A stretch of 64,000 bases of DNA from Plantago ovata. Its lineage: Eukaryota; Streptophyta; Magnoliopsida; Lamiales; Plantaginaceae. Location of the stretch: contig CM051455.1 in the NCBI GenBank assembly GCA_028274465.1, forward strand, positions 115,915,547-115,979,546, written 5' to 3'. The translations under genes and the position numbers were made by a program. Positions 56,323 through 64,000 of this stretch are shown here, in pieces (positions within the stretch are counted from its first letter, which is position 1; each line of letters begins with the position of its first letter). A model generated the notes under the pieces. The model saw only the letters and a program-made list of their open reading frames with translations. It was not told the DNA's origin and did not search any database.

Positions 56323-57558
56323 TCATAAGAGGAGCATTTCCAATATCAATACCATTATGCGAAAAATAACAATTATTATTGGCAAAACGGAAGGAAAACC
56401 CTTCATGTCTAACATAGGAATGGAAATAATGTTTCTTACAATAGAAGGAACGAAATAACAATTATTCAATTCTAAAACAAAACCCGAGGGTAAATTTAAT
56501 CTATAAGTTCCAACACGTAGGGCAGCAACGGACGATCCATTTCCTACGCGTAGATCAATTTCCCTTGGTCTAACCTGTCGGCTATCAATGAGCCCCTGCA
56601 AATTGTTACAAATGTGTGAGCCACAAGCAGTATCTAATACCCAACAATTCGAGTTTTGTGTAGACATATTTATCTCAATGACAAACATACCTTGATGGGA
56701 GCCAGATGCACCATGTGTGGTCACAACTCCATCAGCAATTGCCTTTGGGCAGTCTCTCTTCCAGTGTCCTTTCTGCTTGCAGTAAAGACACGTATCCTTC
56801 TCCATGTTCACCACCTTCTTCTGATTTCCAGCCTTACGCTTAAAAACCTTAGCCTTAGGTCCAATCTTTGGCTTCTTGGTTTGCTTAGTCTTACCCTTTG
56901 AGCCATAGCCCTTAGGGTGAGCCTTCGCAGATGATCCAACCAACATAACAGACTTCCTCTTAGGTTGAGCCTGTTCATAGGTCTTAAGCATATTGTGGAC
57001 TTCAGGAAGTGTAGCATCTTTGGCATTCATATTGTAATTCATGATGAATGTGAAATATGAATCCGACAATGATTGAAGGATGATGATGACTGAAACACGG
57101 TTCTCAAATTTGATTCCAGCAGTTGCCAGTTTCTCAATGAGTCCAATCATCTTGAGCACGTGTTCAGATACATTTCCTCCTTCAGACATCCTCATTTTGA
57201 AGATTTCTCTAAGAAGATCAAATTCAACACTCTTAGAAACAGTTCCAAAGAGGCTTTTGAGGTGCACGAGCATTTCATATGGCATCATGTTTTCATGTTG
57301 CCTTTGCAGCTCCATAGTCATTGCAGCTAGCATAACACACTGTGCATTAGCAGCATCATCTTTGTGCTTCTAGTGAGCAACTTGGTCAAACTTAGCAAGC
57401 TCAGCAGCAACAGTAGGAGGAGTGGGGATTGGTTCATCCAAGACGTACTCAATTTTCTCTTGCCTAAGCACCAAACGAATGTTACGGATCCAATCCATAA
57501 AGTTTGGACCAGTAAGAGTGCATTTCTCCAAGATCATTCTTATGGATAAATTGGCCAT
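56323..57558 (-). pseudogene. Copia-2 gag and protease region (fossil)
   Basis: Starts MANLSIRMILEKCTLTGPNF (57558) with MDWIRNIRLVLRQEK. The UBN2-type gag follows. A zinc knuckle CLYCKQKGHWKRDC lies near 56750-56795 after a Lys-rich stretch. The protease has NCWVLDTACGSHICNNLQGL near 56595-56655. It matches the Copia-1 protein closely. Broken in about one or two places. Confidence 0.92.
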
Positions 57559-57919
57559 CTTTTCAGACCTAGAGAAGTAAATAAATAAAACTGAAATTAA
57601 TACTCTAAAATAACTTCTATGATCACAATCAGCGACTAAATAAACTAGGACTTTAGCTTTATTCAGTTCTCACTATTTTCACATACTCCTGACCCCTTTA
57701 GAGAGTACGAACCATTATTTTATAATAGTTGTATTGAGCCAAGATCCATGCTTGCACTATTATAGCCCCAGCTATGGCTGATCACTATAATAACCAAACA
57801 GGTAGGTCTCCAAACCAATTGTACAATACAACTCTTGGTTGATCAAAACCATTTTGATCGATGTCCTCAAAATATGTCTGACGCTATGGCGACTCGACAT
57901 AATTCAAGTAAGTCATAAC
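57559..57919 (-). other. Copia-2 leader with acceptor-like site
   Basis: The minus strand has TTTACTTCTCTAG ending at 57569, then GTCTGAAAAG and the gag ATG. Homologous to the Copia-1 leader (TTGGTTTGGAGACCTACC block). Interrupted at 57920 by Tat-B. Confidence 0.65.
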
Positions 57920-58673
57920 TGTTAGGGTTGAAATATGTCCAGTCCGCATGTACGAACTGGAGCGGTCTAAGAGCGCGACAAAGCATCATAGGCCGTCCCT
58001 CAAGGGGCACAACCACACCCAAGTATGTCACTAAGGTGTGGATCGACCAACATAGGGTCCGACCATCACTGGGAGGACAACCCTCAAAATAAGCTCCTCT
58101 CAAGGACAAACCTGCCAGTGGGCTCGAGGAGCATCTCTCGGGCTCGAGGAGACCTTACGTCAAGGTAACGCTCCTTGACAGAAACTGAGCAGGACACTAC
58201 TCGCATCACCCACGCACAAGGAAGGCACGAGGACCACAGAGCGACCAGCCATGGTTGCTCTCCTGGGCCAAGGCCCACGGACCTCCTTAATGGGCCTGGG
58301 CCGAGGAAGGCCTCAATCCTGGCCGTACACGTGGCGTGATCCTACACGACCGGAAGTTGAAAGGTCTCAACTATAAAAGGGTCTCATTTACTCCTCAACA
58401 GTAAGCATTAACTACGTCACCCGAGCACCACTCTCACTACTCTTACTAGGGAAGCCTCACAACTCCCTACTCGTAAAGTCGCCTCTCCGGTCTGATACCT
58501 TACAGACCGGGCAAGAGACACTAACCCCCCCCCTCTAGTCTATTTCAGGTGCGAGGAAGCTACAAGAAGACTCATTTCCTACCTTAGAGGAACACTACAA
58601 GAGGAAGAACTAGAAAGACTTAGAATAGCGATTCATTGCGAACTTAGAAAGAAACACGAATTACCCTTCAACA
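57920..58673 (+). repeat. Tat-B 5' LTR (754 bp)
   Basis: TGTTAGGG start, CAACA end. TATA-like CTATAAAAGG at about 58371-58380. Nearly the same as 14494-15245. Confidence 0.95.
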
Positions 58674-58675
58674 TT

Positions 58676-58693
58676 TGGCGCCGTCTGTGGGAA
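58676..58693 (+). other. Primer binding site of Tat-B
   Basis: TGGCGCCGTCTGTGGGAA, 2 bp after the LTR end. This sequence is typical of plant Tat-type gypsy elements; I do not assign the tRNA with confidence. Confidence 0.85.
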
Positions 58694-58760
58694 ACGACAC
58701 AAAAGGTCATACCTTGCCCTACTGGTCGAGCCACTTTCCTCCTCGTGACACTTCACGAAT

Positions 58761-61700
58761 ATGCCTCCCAGAAGAAGCAACCGTCTTGCTAATGCACCAC
58801 CCGCGAACCCTTCTTGACCTAGAGGCCGTCCCTCTAATAACGGTCGCGGAGGAGGAACGGAGGGTGTTCCTAGGGAGCCAAGAAATAACAATGTTGCAAG
58901 GAACCGAGATTACACGGAGGGGGCATTTACTAATGTCACTCACTCCCAAAATGAGACATCCGGGGAAAATAACCCGCAAGGAGTCCCGGTAGGAAACGCC
59001 TATGGAGCTTTGAGAGTCGCGAACAACGCCGAGTCCAGGGGGCAGCCTCATCCGGTAGCAATTAACCAACCTTCCGTGGCAGTGAATCCTCCTCAACCGG
59101 CCGCATTGACCTTCACCCTTCCTGATGGACGTGTCGTCCGACCATCAGATTTCGGGATGGGCGAAGCTCAATACGGTTTATTCCTTCTCACTTTACAAGG
59201 ATATGTCGGAGGTCATGAGGCTATTAGGGTTAATACCGAGATACAAGCTCCAGTAGAACCACAAGCACCGGTGCAAGAGCAACCTCGAGCCACATTGGTT
59301 GCTCCTCGTCAATCTCAAGGAAGAGCACCGGTTGCACAAGATGAAGCACATTCGAGAGCCAACACCAGGCCGATCCAATCTCGACTTGGACCATCGAGAA
59401 TCCAATCGAGGTTAGGACCACAAGGTGCCCCGGATGATTTGAGAGACCTGATTGATAGAAGGATAAGGGCATCATTGCAAAATGTGGCGCAACAAGAAAA
59501 TAGGGCTCAGGTGGTCGCTACACCACCCGCGCTCCCCAATCAAGTTACCCCCAACCAGGTAACTCCTCAAAACCAACAAGAGGCAGTGGAAGAGAATCAA
59601 GCATTGAGAACAGTAGCTGAGGTAACCCCCCTGGTCGATCCGATCACGGGGAGGAGGCTCACCCTGGAGGAACTCAACGCGAGGAAATCCGCACTTGACG
59701 CTCAGATAGAGACTCTTCGTGGAACTGTCCAAGAGAGAGAGCAAGACCAAGATCCGAGCCCTTTGTGCGATGAGATCAGGAACCACCAAGCCAAGATTGA
59801 AAGAGGCTTTCCCACCTTCGAAAGCTATGATGGAACAAGTTGTCCAAAGGACTACTTGGTAAGATTTGGCACCAAAATGGATGCTTACGGTCATGACTCA
59901 AGGACTAAAGCACTCCTCTTCCCGGCTAACCTTTCCGGAGAAGCCATGAAATGGTGGTCGCGCCTCCCTCACCGATCCATCAAATCATACAGAGATCTCT
60001 GTAAGGAGTTTTCTAAGCGTTTCGAGAAAGTGATGAACGCCAAGAGACGGGTGAGGTACTTGGCCGAAATTGTCCAGAGAAACAACGAAGACTTGAGGGA
60101 CTTCATCAACCGCTTTCATGAAGCAGCCCTCCAAGTCGAAGATCACTCGATCAATGAGAGGAAGGAATACTTGTATGGTAACACTACCAACATCAGATTC
60201 CAAGATGTACTCTCAGCATCGTGTATAGAGAACGAAGCACAACTTGCCAAAGTTTGCAAGGACTTCCTCGAAGCTGAGGAATTCCGAAGAACGGTCACCG
60301 TGAGAACCAATCTTCCCAAGGAAAAAGGGAAAGAAAAAGAAAAAGAAAAGGAGTACCCTCCTCGACCCCAAAATCCGGGGAAGCAAAGGAAAGAGCAAAA
60401 GTTTGGGTTGATCAAGGAGGGCAACTCAAGAAATGATTTCAGAGACAGGAGGTCTCCTCCCAGAAGGTCGCCTCCAAGACGATATAGCAACTACACAGAC
60501 TTGAATAGGCCAAGATCCGACATCTTGAACTATATAGTCTCGAGGAAGCTAGACGTCTCGTGGCCACCCCCGATTAAGGAAAACCAAAGGAACAAGAACT
60601 CGGAAAAATTTTGCAAGTTTCACAAGGGGAAAGGGCACACCTCCGAGGAGTGTGTCGAGCTCAAGAACGAAATTGAGAGAATGATACGCGGCGGTCAATT
60701 GGTTAACTACATCCGGAAGGAGGAACCCCTGGCACTGTTGCCTCCACCTCCTCAAACAGGGAGCGAGCACCCCTACCAAGGAGACCCTCAGGACGACGAT
60801 ATTCATAATTACAACAATTATGAGAACCGCCCCGTAAATGGAAGCATCCGCACTCTCACAATTGCGGGAGGACCCGCCGGCGGCGACACTCGTAATCAAA
60901 GGGAGATTACGGCGGACAACCTTAGGGTCCGAGATGTGAAGTACGCTCAAGCTGCGCGACCGGGAACCAACGTTATCTCTTTCGATGATAGCGAGATACC
61001 TCTAAAGCATGCTGGAGGAGGTAACATCTATGATCCTTGCGTCCCACTTGTAGTATCCTTGGATGTTCAATCCTACAAGTTGGGTAGAATCCTCGTCGAT
61101 ACTGGATGCTCGGCAAACTTGATCTTCACCGGAACCTTGAAAAGGATGCACATGAACCCAAGAGAAGGGCTCAGAGAAGTGAGGAGCGCATTGGTAGGAT
61201 TCGGAGGACAACCTGTCATGCCGCTCGGAATGATCAACCTCACAGTGTCAATGGGTAGCGCTCCTAGAAGGGTAACCCAACAAGTTCCTTTCGTGGTGGT
61301 CGATATGCCATTTGATTATTTTGCAGTCCTAGGCCGACCTGCCCTCTCTCAATTCCGAGCCGTAGTGTCCACGGTCCACAACAAGATAAAATTCCCCACT
61401 CCTTTGGGAATCGGACAAGAAGTAGGAGACATACGAGAAGCATGGGAATGCTACACTCTGTCGGCCAAGTTCACTTCAAGGGTTGCCATTGGAGAACCAA
61501 ACCCCGGGCAATCATCCGAGGAGACACCCCTTGTTCACAATGCGCCTTATCGTTTCTACACGGTTCGGCGAGTGAAGAAAAAATCAAAAAAGCCAAGTCC
61601 GTCACTTAGGCGAAGAAAAGCAACCATGAAGAAAGATGAAGATACTCTAGTAGGAGCTGTTAAGGAGCTCGAGGAGTATCAAGTGATTCCACCAGTCCCA

Positions 61701-64000
61701 CCCTCTTCCAAAAAGAAGAAGTTCTTTGAGGAAAACAAAATTGAAGCAAGAGAAGCCCTAGAAGAAATCCAAATTGTCGAAGGAAGTGCCGACAAGGTCA
61801 CAAAGATTGGCACAGAGATGGCCACTGAAGTCAGGATGAAGCTCATCCAATGTTTGAAAGATAACAACGACGTCTTCGCGTGGAGCACCGAGGACCTGAA
61901 GGGGATCGACCCACGTGTCGCCGTTCACCGTCTGAACGTAGACCCGTCGATCACCCACATTAGAGAAAAACGAAGAGACTTCAGTGCGGAAGATAATGCC
62001 ATCATAGAAGCGGAAGTACAAAGGCTTCTTAAAGCTGGCCACATCAAAGAAGTGAGATACTCAGACTGGGTATGCAACGTGGTCCTCGTGGAGAAGGGTC
62101 CGGGAAAATGGCGAATGTGCAACAATTTCACAAGGCTAAATAAGTTTTGCCCGAAGGATCCATACCCTCTCCCCAGGATCGACCAGCTTGTTGATTCCAC
62201 CGCTGGATGCGCCCTCTTGAGTTTCATGGATGCATACCAGGGCTTCTACCAGGTCAAAATGGCCAAAGATGATGTGCCTAAGACCGCCTTCTTCGCTAAC
62301 GGCAATGTGTATTGCTTCAACGTGATGCCATTTGGTCTCAAGAACGCCGGAGCGACCTACCAAAGGCTGGTCAACAAGATGTTCAAGGAAGAGCTTGGTA
62401 AACCATGGAAGTATATGTCGATGACATGCTCGTCAAGAGCAAGACCGAGGAGCAACATGTAGGTTACCTGGCAAAGTGCTTCTCAATCTTGAGAAAGTAT
62501 GGCATGAAGCTCAACCCGGCGAAGTGTACCTTCGGCGTCAAAGGGGGGAAGTTCCTCGGTTACATGGTGACCGAAAGAGGAATAGAAGCGAACCCCGAGA
62601 AGATAAAGGCCATCCTCGATCTTCCCCAACCTCAGTCCATCAACGAGGTGCAACAATTGGTGGGAAAACCAATCGCATTGAGTAGATTCATCTCAAGGTC
62701 CGCCGAGAAAAACCTACCTTTTTTCAAGGTATTGAGAAAGAGCAGCCACTTCGAGTGGACAAAGGAGTGCGAGGAAGCCTTCGAGAAGCTGAAAGAATAC
62801 CTACTCGCTCCTCCTCTATTGTCAAAACCCGTGGACGGAGAGGTACTCTATCTGTACTTAGCAGCAACTGGGGAAGCTATCAGCTCGGTTTTGGTACGAA
62901 TCCAAGGGAACGACCACTTGCCCATCTACTACTTGAGCAAAGTACTTGCCGGGGCTGAAACGCGGTATATGGATATCGAGAGGCTTTCCTTTGCCCTCGT
63001 CTATACGGCAAGGAGGCTAAAACCCTACTTTGGGGCTCACAAGGTTGTTGTTCTGACAAAGCAACCTCTCAAGCAAGTCCTCGGAAAGCCCGAGAATTCG
63101 GGAAGAATGGCAAGATGGGCGATCGAGCTAAGTGAGTACGACATCGACTATCAAGCACCCGTAGCCAAGAAAGCACAAGTCATAGCCGACTTCCTCGTGG
63201 AGTATCCCTCAAAAGGAACTTCAGAGGAAAACTCTTCAGCAACAAAGAGTGCTATGATGATGGTCGAAGAACAGCCCCATCAAAACAACCCGATGCAAGC
63301 TCTAGAGGATGCTTTAAAAGAGCTTAAGGCAATGTCCCAAACCAAAAGGAAGAGGCATGAAGTGTTCCTGACAGAGAAAACCGACGAGCCAAAGGGTGCG
63401 GAGACCGTCTCTCCAAAACCCAAAGAGCTAGTCGACCACGGAGACGTCTGGATTCTTCATGTTGATGGATCCTCATCAGGAAAAAATGGCGGGATAGGAA
63501 TATACTTCAAGAGTCCTGGAGGGGCTGAACTAGAGTACGCCGTTACTCTTAGTTTCCCGGTCTCCAACAATGAAGCAGAATATGAGGCCATCCTCATCGC
63601 TCTACGTATGGCAAAATCATTGGAAGTGAAGAAGCTACATCTCTTCACCGATTCTCAACTGGCCGAGAAGCAAATCTCGGGGAAATTCAGAACCAAGAAA
63701 GACTCACTTGCTGAGTACAAGAGCGCCATCACGGAAGAAATTCAAAAGTTTGAAAGCTGTGAGATTGAAAAGTTCTCAAGAGATCTCAATCAAAGGGCAG
63801 ATGCCCTATCAAAGTATGCCTCAGCATCCGGAGGAGTTGATACCCGGAATGTGATACTCATGAGGATCAATGCATCATCTCTGTGGTCATCAAAGCCAAA
63901 CGTCTTGGCAATTGACGATCAACCGAATTGGATGCAAGAGATAACAACATATCTCAAAAATGGAAGCCTTCCTCGAGACAAAGCCGAGGCAAGAAGAGTC
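58761..64000 (+). pseudogene. Tat-B gag-pol region (fossil, runs off window)
   Basis: Gag starts MPPRRSNRLANAPP (58761). The gag core has FESYDGTSCPKDYL, AMKWWSRLPHRSI and NEDLRDFINRFHEA (59810-60130). A Lys/Glu-rich linker follows, then a knuckle-like CKFHKGKGHTSEEC (about 60613-60654). The protease has LVDTGCSANLIF (about 61090-61125). RT has KWRMCNNFTRLNKFCPKDPY and FNVMPFGLKNAGATYQR (62100-62370). The first RNase H has LPIYYLSKVL and RYMDIERLSFALVY (about 62920-63000). The second, archaeal-type RNase H has ILHVDGSSSG, NNEAEYEAILIAL and FTDSQL (63445-63660). The two RNase H domains are characteristic of Tat. Broken in a few places. Confidence 0.9.

Larger units (their letters stand above)
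57920..64000 (+). mobile_element. Tat-B: Tat-lineage Ty3/gypsy element, right end outside window
   Basis: 5' LTR, primer site, gag, protease, RT, RNase H and a second RNase H in order. The dual RNase H and gag style place it in the Tat lineage. It lies inside the Copia-2 leader (preceding bases ataac). Its last 400 bases match the start of Tat-A at 7387. Broken in a few places. Confidence 0.93.

Overview
This is plant nuclear DNA from a draft assembly, probably a eudicot, and almost all of it is nested LTR retrotransposons. Four things show this: plant Ty3/gypsy Athila-type and Tat-type primer sites, gags and pols; two Ty1/copia elements; a Stowaway MITE; and intron-split exons that match plant proteins. 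There is exactly one assembly gap (100 N, 7287-7386), so the two sides of it need not be neighbours. I see no intact host gene and no rRNA, tRNA or CRISPR array.

Layout. (1) 1-7286: an Athila-like element, here called E1, with a gag-protease region and a second ORF but no recognisable pol. (2) 7387-15245: the 3' half of a Tat-lineage gypsy element, Tat-A: end of pol, a long antisense gene, 3' LTR. (3) 15246-15841 and 24526 to about 28880: low-repeat DNA with short exon fragments of at least four unrelated plant genes (SANT/Myb DUF3755-like, chloride channel CLC-d, tyrosyl-tRNA synthetase, RPA-type OB fold). It is split by (4) 15842-24525: a complete minus-strand element, E2, bounded by a 5-bp target duplication. 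(5) About 28881-34417: Copia-1, whose 3' LTR is cut by (6) 34418-51360: an Athila complex with outer LTRs of one type (E3), an internal LTR plus gag-pol of another type (E5), and a complete element E4 (37212-45617, 5-bp duplication) inside it. A 257-bp Stowaway MITE sits in E4's 5' LTR. (7) 51361-57919: Copia-2 (minus strand), inserted in the outer 3' LTR. (8) 57920-64000: Tat-B, inserted in Copia-2's leader and running off the window.

How the parts relate. E1, E2 and E4 share one plan: tRNA-Asp-type primer site, gag-protease, a palindrome array, a CT-rich leader with an intron-like interval of 542-543 bp, a second ORF resembling the plant 'putative plant transposon protein' group, then a 3' module with repeated hairpins and a long A/G tract. 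None has recognisable reverse transcriptase or integrase. The E3/E5 complex has the same LTR type and 3' module plus an Athila-type pol, so it is a plausible source of helper proteins. The antisense gene of Tat-A has a parallel layout: TATA box, leader exon, 555-bp intron-like interval, and an ATG directly after the acceptor. All retroelement coding regions look broken and are treated as fossils.
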